A stretch of DNA of 64,000 nt from Carboxylicivirga caseinilyticus (GCA_025499705.1 JAFMVE010000017.1:39853-103852); one strand, 5' to 3'; shown: positions 17,931 to 29,100, counted from the first letter of the stretch. Numbers and translations: made by a program. Notes: a model not told the origin generated them from the letters alone.

Positions 17931-20543
17931 TTATTTTTTGATGAATTTTATCTTTTGACTCAATTGATTCTTAGTCTGAAGATGAATAATATAAACACCA
18001 GCTGATAAATTGCCGATATTAATTTGTAAGCTACTATTATCCATGTTTTTATCAGAGTAAACCACAGAACCATTCATATCTGTTATTAAAACAGAATGAA
18101 TAGCCTCATTACCCTTGATGTTAATAATCTCGGATGCAGGGTTTGGATAAATTCTGATTTCTTCTATTTTGTTTAAAGAAGAAACATCAGTACTGTTATC
18201 TTCAGGAAGGAATAATTGTGAAGAAGGAATGATTTCTTTTACTTGTTGCAGGCTTTCCCATTCTAATTTTATATTAGCTCCACCTACTGCCTCAAAGTAT
18301 TCTACTTTAATATCATATTTCTGTCCAGCATTAAGTGTTATTTTTCCAGAATATTCAATATCCCAGTCAGATATCCATTTATCGATGATCAGCTGGTTAT
18401 CAACCCAAACGCGTCGACCATTATCTGATGTAATATAAAATGTGTATTCGTCAGAATAGAGAGGTTCTATTTGACCTGTCCAACGTATCGAGTAATAGTC
18501 ATTATTAATACCTGAAAGGGGAGAGGCTGTGCCCCAATTAAAGTATATGTTTGGGTCGATACGCTCTGAAATTAGCGTATTGAAGCTACTACCATTGTAA
18601 TATTCTCCTAAAAGGCCGTTTCCTCTCTCTGGATTTGTTGATTTAATAAAAACAAATTGATTTAAATAACAACTGCTGCCAGTTCCGTTATAAACCAGGT
18701 ATATATGATGAAGACCTTTAATATTATTCACATTACATGAAATAGTTTCATAAGTGTTGTAATCAGCAGTAGGTGTTATATCAGCAGTTCCGATCAGCTC
18801 ACCGTTTTCATTATCAAGCCTTATTTCTATGGTTCCTGTATTATTGCCCGAAGCAATATATAAATCAATTTGTGATGGACCGGTTGTTCCAAAGTTCAGA
18901 TTATGAAAACCTACCCAATTATTGTTTCTTATTTGTAATGATTTGTCACTGGCTGGTCCGTCAACCATAAAAGAACTTGCTATGGCATCAAAATCCTGAG
19001 GTAATATTGGTTGATAAGGATCTTGTTCGGTATCTAATGATATAGGACAGTTCATTAGCAATGAAACAGCCGTAGAAGCACTGAAAGCTTTTGGTAAGTC
19101 TGTTTCTGAAGTTTTGGTTCCCCACAGTGTATGAATAATACCCTGGCTGTTGCGATTATTGTAGGCTACTTTTGCATTTAGCTGCAACCATGGAATATAA
19201 TCTGCCCGGTTAAATTCCTGCAGATATTTGCGGGCATATCTCATGTATATTCCTTTGAATCCTTCCAGGTCATTGCCACTTTCGGTGTTAATTACTGAGT
19301 TATTAAACATGTTTCGGGTATAATTAGCAATTTGATTGGCATGTTTTAAATATTCAATGTCTTTAGTGTATTGATACAGCATTGTAACTGCCCCCAGATA
19401 TGTACCCTGGTTATAGGTCGATGCCCAATAATTGGTATTAACCTCACCTGTTTCGTTTACATAATAGGCATCAAAAACATGGCCATCGTTGGTGTCAAAC
19501 AAACGACCTTTTGACCATTCAAAAAGTTCAATGGCTTTGTCATAGTAGGTGTTGTCGCCCGTTGCCTTTGCCAGGTAGCAGCATGCTACCATTGCCGGGC
19601 CATTAATACATGCATTTTTGGTTCGGGTGCCTTGTTTCCATATTAAACCATTTCCTAATAATTCATCTGCAGTATGAGCTCTTTCATACATCATGTCGAA
19701 GTTAGCCTTAGCTACATTTAAATAGGTGGTTGTTCCTGTAAAATTATAAGCTCTCAAACAAGCCAAACACATCCATGTTATATCGTCATTATACTCATTC
19801 CAACTCCAGTCTGTTCCTTCCCGGGTTACAAATTCATTGTACATTTCCTTGAAAAGAAGTATATAGTCAAAATTACCGGTGACTTCAAAAGCATCATCAA
19901 CGATCTCAAGCATTTCTGCGTTGCCCCAGAAACCTTCGTTAATAAATACCTCATTGTCGCCTCTTGGTTCGTAATATGTATTTATCCATGCATCAAAAGA
20001 TTCAGTTGTTGCAACGGTTGAAGGAGCCGAATTAGATGGTTCCTGAATGGTAAATTTCCATTTCTCAGGTGTGGTTAATTGACTTAATTGTACAGGCGAA
20101 CCTTCAGCTGTTGTCTCTTTTATGCATAAAGAATAAGTTTGAACAGGTTGAAGTTGTATGTAAAACGTATTGTCGTTATTACCAGAATCAGTTATTAGCC
20201 ATTTTGCAATGCTGCTGCTGAAATCAGCTTTCTGCACTGCACCTCCGCTGTTAGATGTAACAACTAAATTACTTGCCAGATTTACTAAATTGAAAGTGTT
20301 ATCATCAATCTTTTTTAATTTCCATTTTTGAGCATCTGATTGTGTATCAGTCCAGATTACAATTTTACTACCATCGTTTAATGATGAATTTTCAACACTC
20401 ATTACTTTACCCGACTTAACAGATTCAATGGTATAAATACTGCCGTCCTGAAGTGGCTGCGTTTGAGCATTTGAATAGCCCCAATAGCATGATTGAAGGA
20501 TGATAAAGATTAATAATTGAGTAGTAGATTTTTTAAGGATCAT
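17931..20543 (-). CDS. GH76-like alpha-1,6-mannanase with ricin, CBM6 and PA14 modules and T9SS tail
   Basis: The 870-residue secreted protein has, in order: a signal peptide; a ricin-type trefoil (about 35-170, SIYTIESVKSGKVMSVENSS); a GH76-like (alpha/alpha) barrel (about 185-515); a CBM6-like domain (about 520-650); a PA14 domain (about 660-790, GLLGEYYNGSSFN); and a Por sorting tail (RIYPNPASEIINIKG). WNEYNDDITWMCLACLRAY (about 255) carries the Asp-Asp pair that is catalytic in GH76 endo-alpha-1,6-mannanases. NGLIWKQGTRTKNACINGP is another GH76 block. With the GH92 genes this points to a mannan- or mannose-containing substrate. The export signal also contains a Cys (LQSC), but the T9SS tail makes lipoprotein processing less likely. 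Confidence 0.85.
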   Translation of the reverse strand: MILKKSTTQLLIFIILQSCYWGYSNAQTQPLQDGSIYTIESVKSGKVMSVENSSLNDGSKIVIWTDTQSDAQKWKLKKIDDNTFNLVNLASNLVVTSNSGGAVQKADFSSSIAKWLITDSGNNDNTFYIQLQPVQTYSLCIKETTAEGSPVQLSQLTTPEKWKFTIQEPSNSAPSTVATTESFDAWINTYYEPRGDNEVFINEGFWGNAEMLEIVDDAFEVTGNFDYILLFKEMYNEFVTREGTDWSWNEYNDDITWMCLACLRAYNFTGTTTYLNVAKANFDMMYERAHTADELLGNGLIWKQGTRTKNACINGPAMVACCYLAKATGDNTYYDKAIELFEWSKGRLFDTNDGHVFDAYYVNETGEVNTNYWASTYNQGTYLGAVTMLYQYTKDIEYLKHANQIANYTRNMFNNSVINTESGNDLEGFKGIYMRYARKYLQEFNRADYIPWLQLNAKVAYNNRNSQGIIHTLWGTKTSETDLPKAFSASTAVSLLMNCPISLDTEQDPYQPILPQDFDAIASSFMVDGPASDKSLQIRNNNWVGFHNLNFGTTGPSQIDLYIASGNNTGTIEIRLDNENGELIGTADITPTADYNTYETISCNVNNIKGLHHIYLVYNGTGSSCYLNQFVFIKSTNPERGNGLLGEYYNGSSFNTLISERIDPNIYFNWGTASPLSGINNDYYSIRWTGQIEPLYSDEYTFYITSDNGRRVWVDNQLIIDKWISDWDIEYSGKITLNAGQKYDIKVEYFEAVGGANIKLEWESLQQVKEIIPSSQLFLPEDNSTDVSSLNKIEEIRIYPNPASEIINIKGNEAIHSVLITDMNGSVVYSDKNMDNSSLQINIGNLSAGVYIIHLQTKNQLSQKIKFIKK

Positions 20544-20646
20544 AGTAAATGTATTAGCTGTTTAATTCAATATTATTGATATACCCAATACAATATGAGA
20601 CCTTAATTTGCTCATAAGAAAATGAATAAACGATTGATAAAAAGAA

Positions 20647-20687
20647 AACCAACCAGATAATCATGTTTGTTGAATATCTGATTGGTT
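20647..20687 (-). terminator. Terminator after the GxGYxYP gene
   Basis: On the minus strand, AACCAATCAGATA (20687-20675) pairs with TATCTGGTTGGTT (20659-20647) with one mismatch and is followed by a TTTTCTTTTT tract. It lies 25 bp past the stop of the 20712-24116 gene. Confidence 0.7.
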
Positions 20688-20711
20688 CAATATTAAATAT
20701 TACTCAACTAA

Positions 20712-23700
20712 TTATTTTTTTATGAATTTGAAGGTTTGCGGTACTTCATCGGAATGAATCATTAAGAAGTACATACCTTTAGCTAGTGATTCTGTATTGA
20801 TTGATTTTCCGAGTGATTGCAATACCTTACATCCTTGTAGATTGTAAATTTCCAATTGAGTTGGTTCATTCAATGCATCAATAAATAATGTGTTAGAAAC
20901 CGGATTTGGGTATATTTTTAACCCGGTAGTTGGCTTATTAGAAATTTCTGTAGGTAATTCAGAATATAACTGACTTTGTGGTACTATTTCCTTAACCTCT
21001 TTACTACTGCTCCAGTAAAATTTGATATTAGCTCCACCTGTTTCTTCAAAATATTCTAATTTGATATCATATTTTGTCATCTCCTGCAGGTAAATGGTTC
21101 CTGTATAAACAGTTCCCCAGTCGCCAATCCATTTATCAATTACCAGCTGATTGTTAACCCATAATCGTCTTCCATTGTCACTGTCGATGTAAAATGTATA
21201 AGTTCCCGAATAACGTGGTTCTATATATCCGGTCCATCTTACAGAGAAATTGTCAATACTAACTGGTGCTCCCGGGGTTGATTCACCCCAATCAAATTTA
21301 ATTTGCGGATCTATTTGGGTGTATTGTAACGATGAGAAATTGGTACCATTAAAATATTCACCTTTCAAACCATTTCCAGTTCCCTCGCGATTTATTGTCT
21401 CTTGTAATATCCATTTTCCTAAATCCTGATCAATGTTACTGTTCATCTGAACATTGGCTTCAATGCTATTACTTGCAGCATTAATTACTTTTCCACTATA
21501 GATTGAAACAAACTTATATGTATTATCGCCAGCCGGAACAGCAATAAATTTCTGACTTAAAGATCCGAAGTCTTTCCACTGATGAACGTTGGCATTTTCT
21601 TCTATACTTGTTTTTGCTATTGAAACCATCATTTTACTGTGGCGAGCCATCAACTCATAAACACCATCTCCTTTATGGAAAAAATGAAAAACCTGGTTGT
21701 TGTTATTCAGAAAACTATATTGTTGAATCGTTGTGTTATAGTCGGTTGCAGATTCGCCTCCTCGAACATCCATGTAGTAATTGCTGGATTTATTTTTGAG
21801 GAAGAATGCACCTGAGATTGTAGGATCACCATTGGCTCTGATTTTTATTGAACTTGTTCTGTTGTTCCAGTCAGAAGTATTATCACTCATAAGAATAGCT
21901 GATAGATCAGCTTCATCAGAAGTGATTTCAATAGAGTCAACGGCAAAGTTATCTTCATCAAACAGAATGGCTTTAAATCCTTCCATTAATTGAATGGATG
22001 ATATTTCATCAGACGACATACCCAGCTCAGCTAATTGGCTTTCAGTATAGGTTCCGATTTTTAATCCGGCAGAAAATCCATTGTTATTTGTTTCGTCATA
22101 AACTGTAACAACACCAGTTGTTGAGATAGGCTGTGCATAGAGCTGCGTGAATGGCACTATTTGACGAAGTTGTGATACGCTTTCCCATTCTAATAAACAC
22201 ATACTGTTACCAGAACCTTCGGCATATTCAATACTGATATCGTATTTTTCGCCGGCTGAAAGTGTTATGTTGCCTGATTTGGTAGTGGTGCTTTCTCCAT
22301 CTGATGAATCGAATAATACAGAACCATTAACCGTAAGTTTGGTGCCTCCGTCAGAAGTGATGAAGAATGTATAATCATCGGAATATAGAGGTTGAATCTG
22401 TCCTGTCCACTTCGCTGAGAATGTTGTTGAATTCGTTGGAGTACTCAATCCCCAGTCAAAATCAATTTTGTTATCGACCTTTGCATCTGTTAAATTTCCA
22501 AAAATATTATCGTTATAATACTCAGCATTAAGCCCGTTACCTGTTCCTACTGGCAAACCACCAATATTTTTCTTAATCAGCCAAACGAATTCATCAGGAG
22601 CAACAACCCGGATATTAGGATTAAGTTTACTGATAACGTTTGCTACATCATGTGGATTCATTGTCCAGATGTGAACCGGAACCAGACTGTATCCTTCTTC
22701 TGAATGGATGTCGGTTGATTGGGTATTTAATAAATCAGCTAATCGTTGAGCAATCACATCCTGAGTTTCTGCGCTACGATCTTCCGAATTACCCCAAAAT
22801 ACATACCGGCCACCTATGCTTGGTTTACCTTTATACCAGCTTATTGCCCCATGCATTCCCTGATATTGTTGTCCGTAGGTATAGTAAAACAATGCGTCAA
22901 TATTACTTTGCTTAAGATATTCATCGGGATTATGGGCGCCATCATCTGTATCAATCACATTAACAATGTTCATGTCGGCTTTTCTCATAAACTTGTTAAG
23001 TTCAGCGCAATGATCAGGATTATTCGGACTTAAGCTGGGAAAATAATAGCCCAAACCGGATGGAGAAGCAATAGCTACATTACGTCCTTCAAGTGTAGTT
23101 TGAAGTCCCTGCACCAAGTCATTATAAATAATCGGGGTTAATTCAGTCAGGGCAGGAGAGAGAGTCCAACCTAAATTAATATGACTTTGATTTTCATTTT
23201 TCCAGGTCCATAAGTCCCAATAAGCGGAACCAACTGGCCACGAAATATTATCCCCATCCGAAATTACGAAACAAACGGTGTGAACATCTTCTTTTGATTC
23301 ATATGGAGTGATCACTTCCTTCTGTTTCTTAATGGGAACATCAATATTTGTAAAGGTTGCCAGGTTTTTCAATCCTCCTGAAGGGATTATTTTATATGAA
23401 TTTTCAGATATTCGGCCTACTGAACCATCTTCGGAAACCCACCAGCCATAAAACATTGCTCCCGGGTTTAGAAAATTATATACACTGTCGGTCAAACTTC
23501 CGTTAATGTTAGAATCATAAAAACGAATTCCACCAGTATAAGCAGTGTAATCAACCAAACCAGTCCAATCGTCTGGCGAAAGAAAGAAGGCAACATCTTT
23601 GTTATAAAGATCTTTATAATTCATATAAGCCCATAGTTCATTTTTGCCGGTGACATCCAAAACTTTAGTTAGACCTGCAGTAATGGCTTTTGATTCAATA

Positions 23701-24116
23701 TCTGTTGGAATGGCAACTGCATTAAAAATACCTGAAAGCGAAGCCGCAACATTAGAACTTCTACTTTGTGGATCACATAAGATGTAACCGTCCAATTTGC
23801 TTTTAAAAAACCTTAGGATATTAGTAAGATTATTACTGGTTATGGAATAATATTTAATGTCTAAATCTGAATTTTTAACAATCTCTTCATGAAAATATTG
23901 TTGTTGCAAAATCATCGGTTTGGTTCTGGCCAGAATACCACTTAGTGATCCAACAGTGAACTGTTCCGAAGCCGACATATTTCTATCAGCAATAAAAAGT
24001 GTGTCGGGCATGCTACTTGCCTTAAAAGGACTGCCCTCAACCCTGTCTATGGTTTGAGCAAAACTAATGGATGATAATATTAAGCTGAATAAAAGGGTAA
24101 TTGTGATTTTTTGCAT
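20712..24116 (-). CDS. Giant multi-domain GxGYxYP-family putative glycoside hydrolase with T9SS tail
   Basis: This is a 1134-residue secreted protein. Order: signal peptide (MQKITITLLFSLILSSISFAQ); GxGYxYP region (about 30-530) with VCFVISDGDNISWP and the family-naming motif SGLGYYFPS near residue 355; PA14 domain 1 (about 545-680); a betagamma-crystallin-like repeat (about 685-775, VVTVYDETNNNGFSAGLKIG); a ricin-type trefoil (about 785-930); PA14 domain 2 (about 935-1065); and a Por sorting tail (LKIYPNPVSNTLFIDA). GxGYxYP proteins are listed as putative glycoside hydrolases without a well-established activity. The binding modules suggest adhesion to polysaccharide. It is upstream of the GH76 gene on the same strand and its PA14 modules resemble those of GH76. 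Confidence 0.8.
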   Translation of the reverse strand: MQKITITLLFSLILSSISFAQTIDRVEGSPFKASSMPDTLFIADRNMSASEQFTVGSLSGILARTKPMILQQQYFHEEIVKNSDLDIKYYSITSNNLTNILRFFKSKLDGYILCDPQSRSSNVAASLSGIFNAVAIPTDIESKAITAGLTKVLDVTGKNELWAYMNYKDLYNKDVAFFLSPDDWTGLVDYTAYTGGIRFYDSNINGSLTDSVYNFLNPGAMFYGWWVSEDGSVGRISENSYKIIPSGGLKNLATFTNIDVPIKKQKEVITPYESKEDVHTVCFVISDGDNISWPVGSAYWDLWTWKNENQSHINLGWTLSPALTELTPIIYNDLVQGLQTTLEGRNVAIASPSGLGYYFPSLSPNNPDHCAELNKFMRKADMNIVNVIDTDDGAHNPDEYLKQSNIDALFYYTYGQQYQGMHGAISWYKGKPSIGGRYVFWGNSEDRSAETQDVIAQRLADLLNTQSTDIHSEEGYSLVPVHIWTMNPHDVANVISKLNPNIRVVAPDEFVWLIKKNIGGLPVGTGNGLNAEYYNDNIFGNLTDAKVDNKIDFDWGLSTPTNSTTFSAKWTGQIQPLYSDDYTFFITSDGGTKLTVNGSVLFDSSDGESTTTKSGNITLSAGEKYDISIEYAEGSGNSMCLLEWESVSQLRQIVPFTQLYAQPISTTGVVTVYDETNNNGFSAGLKIGTYTESQLAELGMSSDEISSIQLMEGFKAILFDEDNFAVDSIEITSDEADLSAILMSDNTSDWNNRTSSIKIRANGDPTISGAFFLKNKSSNYYMDVRGGESATDYNTTIQQYSFLNNNNQVFHFFHKGDGVYELMARHSKMMVSIAKTSIEENANVHQWKDFGSLSQKFIAVPAGDNTYKFVSIYSGKVINAASNSIEANVQMNSNIDQDLGKWILQETINREGTGNGLKGEYFNGTNFSSLQYTQIDPQIKFDWGESTPGAPVSIDNFSVRWTGYIEPRYSGTYTFYIDSDNGRRLWVNNQLVIDKWIGDWGTVYTGTIYLQEMTKYDIKLEYFEETGGANIKFYWSSSKEVKEIVPQSQLYSELPTEISNKPTTGLKIYPNPVSNTLFIDALNEPTQLEIYNLQGCKVLQSLGKSINTESLAKGMYFLMIHSDEVPQTFKFIKK

Positions 24117-24257
24117 ATAAGTGGTTGTTTTAAATAAATATTGACAATGCTGTCACTTAAAATCTAACTTATATACACTTAGAGCTTAATATATACTCAT
24201 TCAACAAGAGAGTATTTTCTAAAATGGATTTTACATTTTTGATCTATGAGAAACAAA

Positions 24258-24291
24258 AAAAGCGCTTAAAACTTTCGTTTAAAGCGCTTTT
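24258..24291 (-). terminator. Original tRNA-Leu terminator, now outside the island
   Basis: AAAAGCGCTTAAA (24258-24270) and TTTAAAGCGCTTTT (24278-24291) form a hairpin directly next to the partial tRNA copy. The hairpin next to the intact tRNA at 63849-63882 has nearly the same sequence, as expected if the element brought a substitute tRNA end plus terminator. Confidence 0.7.
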
Positions 24292-24314
24292 GTACCCGAG
24301 GCGGGACTTGAACC
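24292..24314 (-). repeat. att repeat: 23-bp copy of the tRNA-Leu 3' end
   Basis: These 23 bases are identical to 63906-63928, which are the 3' end of the intact tRNA-Leu. The sequence leaves tRNA identity immediately after (CTATCTC instead of CCGCACG), so this is an attachment-site remnant and not a gene. Its orientation matches the right copy. The two copies bracket a 39.6-kb segment that has an integrase at the tRNA end. Confidence 0.85.
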
Positions 24315-24496
24315 TATCTCTTAATTCGCTTAATACCAATGTTATATTATTGTCAAAATAATGGGTCTCGTTATGGTCTCATTAATATTATTTGACTTTA
24401 AACAAATATATTTAAAATTTAGGCTTACGCAACATTTGAATCAGATGACAATAATAAAAGAAAAATAAAATTTATTAAAAATAAATTTTTTTGTAG
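24315..24496. other. Left island end, non-coding, with integrase-site-like repeats
   Basis: This stretch has no gene. It contains GGTCTCG at 24364-24370 and GGTCTC at 24375-24380, a heptamer repeated five times near the right end. A 14-bp segment (24384-24397) is the exact reverse complement of 63716-63729. Such features are compatible with recombinase arm sites. Confidence 0.45.
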
Positions 24497-25069
24497 CACT
24501 CATGGTATAGACCTTACTTCTGGGCTGAAATACTTGAAAAAGTAAGACAAACTGATGAAACTGGAATAGATAATGGGCAATTACAGATGAATTTTGTTAA
24601 AAATACTTGTGATGCACTGCAATATGACTTAAGTGATTTCTTTATTAAAACAGGGATGCTTAAGGTGATTGATAAATCAATAGATGATTATGGAATTGCA
24701 CAAAAAACGATTACTCAAGCTATGATCGATGATGTTATAAACTATGCTTCCCAATATTCAAAGCCTGATTGTGATAACATATTCTATATCAGTGGCAATT
24801 CCATTGATGCATTTAAATATAGACGTCAAGTTGAAGGGGCGTATAATGTAGGGGTTAGTGGAACAACTACCAAATCAATTTCCCATTCAAACTGGCAAAA
24901 TGTAGTAGTCTTTGAAACCTATGCTGACAATAGGCTTACAAACATAACCATGGTTGGTACAGGAAGTGCAAGTAACATTATTTCCAAAGTGCCTTACCCA
25001 TCTGGTTCAACACGGATTGAAGCTATAGGCTATGATGGGGAAAAAGTTTTAGTAACTGGTGCTAGATAA
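24497..25069 (+). pseudogene. M60-like (enhancin) peptidase, C-terminal remnant
   Basis: From a stop at 24494 the reading frame is open to 25069. It begins HSWYRPYFWAEILEKVRQ and continues NFVKNTCDALQYDLSDFFIK and VIDKSIDDYGIAQKTITQAM, which I recognise as the helical region after the catalytic site of M60-like metallopeptidases. The HExxH zinc motif and everything before it are missing, and no good start codon precedes the homology. M60 peptidases of Bacteroidota attack mucin-type O-glycoproteins, which fits the sialoglycan theme of the island. It is a broken gene, probably truncated by the rearrangement at the island's left end. Confidence 0.6.
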
Positions 25070-26124
25070 CCTCAGTAACATTGGTCTTCATATGGATACA
25101 ATAAAATTATTGAAGAAAGAAAATGAAAAAAATAAACCTTACCTTATTTGTTTAAAGGGTGCATGGTAGTTTTGTACATCTTAGCACTCCAGTATTTGTC
25201 CTGGTGAGTTTAGACAACTAGTTGCATTTCTATGTAATGACTGGTTTTATTGGATTGATATAACCGATAACCGATTAGCTTTTGATACAGCCGGAGCGCT
25301 TTACTGATAGGAAGAGTATTAGACCCTTAAAGTTTATTTTCGAACTTAGTAATTAGGAGATGTCAAACTGGATTTGTGGTATAAGAACCTAATGAACCGG
25401 CAGGTGTTAATCTGCTTTGTTGGCTAAAAAGGTATTTGTAGTTAAGAAAATTAGTTGATAAATAAATATTTATGCAAGCAATTGATAAACCGAGATATGC
25501 CAATGAGATTTTAAAAATTCCCTCAAAAAAGGAGTAAGCGAAAGCTTTAACTGGATTGGCATCATCACAAAGTTTAATGACAATTTTGGGATTTTATCAC
25601 CTCGTTAACATGTGGTGGAGTGGAATTACAAAACCAGCAGGTTCCTTCAGACTCTAAAAAGTGTGAATATTTATATTAAGCGTAATTAAGTGCTTTGCTC
25701 AAAAGTAGACTTTAAAGTAGCTTGCCTTTGGACACAATGTGGCGGATGACATCAAAATGAAAGAATTAAAAGAGAAATTTACTCCTAAGTTTTTAAATGA
25801 TTTGGTGAGATGGCAATCAGGTAGGAGTCCATGGCGAACTACAACTTTTATGACAACAGGGAATCTAAAAATTAATGACTGAGAGTGCTATATATATGGT
25901 TAATAGTTATATTATAATTGGATCAATGTATGCATGACTCACACCTGAAATGAAAAGGATATTTAAGATTGACATATTGTACTAATTAAGTATGACAGGC
26001 CATTAACCGTAAATGCTTTTTTGATTATAAAAAAAACTGAATAAAAGTTTCTGTGTTTGATGTTTGCAGGTGTTTGCATGAAAATGAGTGGATTTATGAT
26101 TAATAAAAGACATAATAATATTTT
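25070..26124. other. Degraded non-coding stretch of about 1 kb
   Basis: No ORF of useful length with a start exists here. Short open pieces can be read (for example from 25093, MDTIKLLKKENEKNKPYL, and from 25757, MKELKEKFTPKFLNDLVRW), each ending soon at a stop. They look like remnants of one or more genes, but I cannot assign a family. The last part (about 26050-26124) should contain the promoter of the GH2 pseudogene. Confidence 0.5.
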
Positions 26125-29100
26125 ATGAAAACAATTGTAATCGGATTGATTGTGTGCTTGTTTGCGCAATATAACAAAGCCTCGGCACAGCTTGAGGGGT
26201 ACATTTATGGTGATAAAAATGCACCTTCTGGTAAAGAGTGGGAATCACCAGCGCATATTGCCCATAATAAAGAACAACCCCGAGCTACTTTTTATACATT
26301 TAAAAACGTTCAAAATGCACGTAAGGTGTTACCTGAAAATTCAACGTATTGGAAATCTCTTGATGGAGTCTGGAATTTTAATTGGGTTGAAAGACCGGAT
26401 TTACGACCTGTAGATTTTTACAAGGTTGATTATGATGTGAGTAAATGGGATGAAATTCCAGTTCCTTCTAATTGGGATGTTGTGGGTATTGGTAAAGATG
26501 GTAGTCAAAAATATGGAACGCCTATCTATTGCAACCAGCCTGTTATTTTTAAGCATACTGTAAAAGTCGACGACTGGAAAGGAGGGGTGATGCGTGAGCC
26601 AGCTAAAGATTGGGTGACCTATAATGCGCGTAATGAAGTGGGTTCTTACCGACGTGAATTTGAAATTCCGGAAAATTGGGATGGACGTGAGATTTTTGTT
26701 CAATTTGATGGCGTTGATTCTTTTTTCTATCTCTGGGTCAATGGAAAATATGTGGGATTTTCAAAAAACTCACGTAATGTAGCAATTTTCGATATTAGCA
26801 AATACCTATCTAAAGGTAGTAATGTTATTGCTGTTGAAGTTTACCGTAACTCTGATGGATCTTTTCTGGAGGCGCAGGATATGTTCCGCTTGCCTGGTAT
26901 TTTCCTTACTGTACAATTATATTCTACTCCAAAGGTGCAGGTTCGTGATTTGTTCGTCCTGCCGGTATTAGATGATAATTATGAAGATGGTTCTCTAAAG
27001 ATTTCTGTGGATATTCGTAATTTTAATAAAAAGGCGGCTAAAGGTTATAGAGTCGATTATTCATTATTTGCTAATAAGCTTTATTCAGATGATAACGAAT
27101 TGGTTGAAGGAGCAGTGGCATCAGTATCGATTCCGGTAGTAAATGCTATAGCTCAAACGACTGTTACAACAGTAATGCAGGTGTCTTCGCCTAAGCAATG
27201 GTCAGCAGAAAATCCTCATCGCTATACTCATGTTGCCGAGTTAAAAGATAATAAGGGTAAAGTTGTAGAAACCGTATCGACTTATACCGGTTTTCGAGAA
27301 GTGATTATTCAAAACACCTCAGCTGAAGATGATGAATTCGGGTTGGCTGGTCGTTATTATTATATTAATGGAAAGACGGTCAAACTAAAAGGAGTTAACC
27401 GTCATGAAACACACCCTGAAACCGGGCATGCGCTAACGCGTGAGAAGATGAAGAACGAAGTAATGTTAATGAAACGTGCTAATATTAATCATGTTCGAAA
27501 TTCGCATTACCCACCAGCTCCTTATTGGTACTATCTTTGCGATAAATACGGTATTTATCTTGAAGATGAAGCCAATATTGAATCGCATGAATATTATTAT
27601 GGCGAAGCCTCACTTTCGCATCCCCTAGAGTGGAAAAATGCGCATATTGGTCGTGTGATAGAAATGGTTCAACAGAATAAAAACTATCCATCTATCGTCA
27701 TTTGGTCGCTTGGTAATGAAGCCGGCCCGGGTAAAAATTTTATATATGCATACGATGCTCTGAAAGAAGTCGATTTGTCGCGACCTGTTCAATATGAACG
27801 TAACAACAGTATTGTTGATATGGGTTCTAATCAGTATCCATCTATCGGTTGGATGAAAAGTGCGGTAACTGGTAAGATGAATATTAAGTATCCGTTTCAC
27901 ATTTCTGAATATGCTCACTCAATGGGTAATGCCTGTGGTAACCTTATTGATTATTGAGAGGCCATTGAGTCGACTAACTTTTTCTGTGGTGGAGCCATTT
28001 GGGATTGGGTTGATCAGGCTATTTATAATTATAGACCAGACGGTACTCGTTATCTCGCCTATGGTGGTGACTTCGGTGACAGACCTAACAGCGGACAGTT
28101 TGTAATGAATGGAATCCTGTTTGCTGAGCGAGATTTGAAACCCCAGTATTATGAAGTAAAAAAAGTATATCAGAATATTGAAGTGAAAGTATCCGATATC
28201 AAAAAAGGGACTTTTGAAATATTCAATAAATATTATTTTAAATCGCTGGCTGACTTTGATTTAAAATGGTCAATCTGGGAGAATGGTAATCAAATTAAAG
28301 AAGAACAGCTTGATTTAACACCCATAGCTGCAAGAACCAAAGAAATCATTAACCTTCCTTTTAATGTTGAAGATTTAAAAGCTCATTCCGAATATTTCAT
28401 AAAGCTTCAGTTTGTTCTGAAGAAGGATCAGCCCTGGGCTGAGGGTGGCTATGTTCAGGCAGAAGAGCAATTTTTACTAAAAGAAAAAAGTAATGTGCTT
28501 TCTATTGCAGATGTTGTTTTATCTAATGTAGATGATAAACGTTTGAACATTGAAAATGAAAACCATATTATGCTTGTTAAAGGGGAAAACTTTACTGCTA
28601 AATTTAATTATAAAGATGGTTCACTATATGGTCTGATATATGATGAAATTACAATCATTAAAGATGGAAACGGGCCGAAGCTTGATGCATTCAGAGCTTA
28701 TGTTAATAACGATACCTGGGGATATAGTAAATGGTATGAAAAAGGTCTTCATAATTTGAATCATAGGGCAGTTGGTTCAAAAGTCTGGGCTAATGAAGAT
28801 GGGAGTTTGACGGTTTCTTTTACCGTAATTTCACAAGCTCCCAATGCTGCTCGTCAGCATGGTGGTACAAGTGGTAATAGTCTGTCTGTTGAGGAAATTT
28901 TAGATCATAAATTTGGTGAGAACGTCTTTCATTTTGTAACAAATCAGATTTGGACAGTCTATCAGGATGGATCAGTGGAGCTTCAGTCAAATATTACCAG
29001 TAATGAACCCCAGTTTGTGCTCCCTCGACTTGGTTATTCAATGACTATTCCTAAAGAATATTCGAAATTTACATATTACGGTCGTGGACCAATAGGTAAT

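Noticed and set aside
22640..23033. Plus-strand ORFs of 91 and 95 residues
   Set aside because: They overlap each other and are shadows of the GxGYxYP gene, with composition typical of reverse-frame reading.
24292..24314. A second functional tRNA-Leu gene
   Set aside because: Only the last 23 bp match. Anticodon arm, D arm and 5' acceptor strand are missing.
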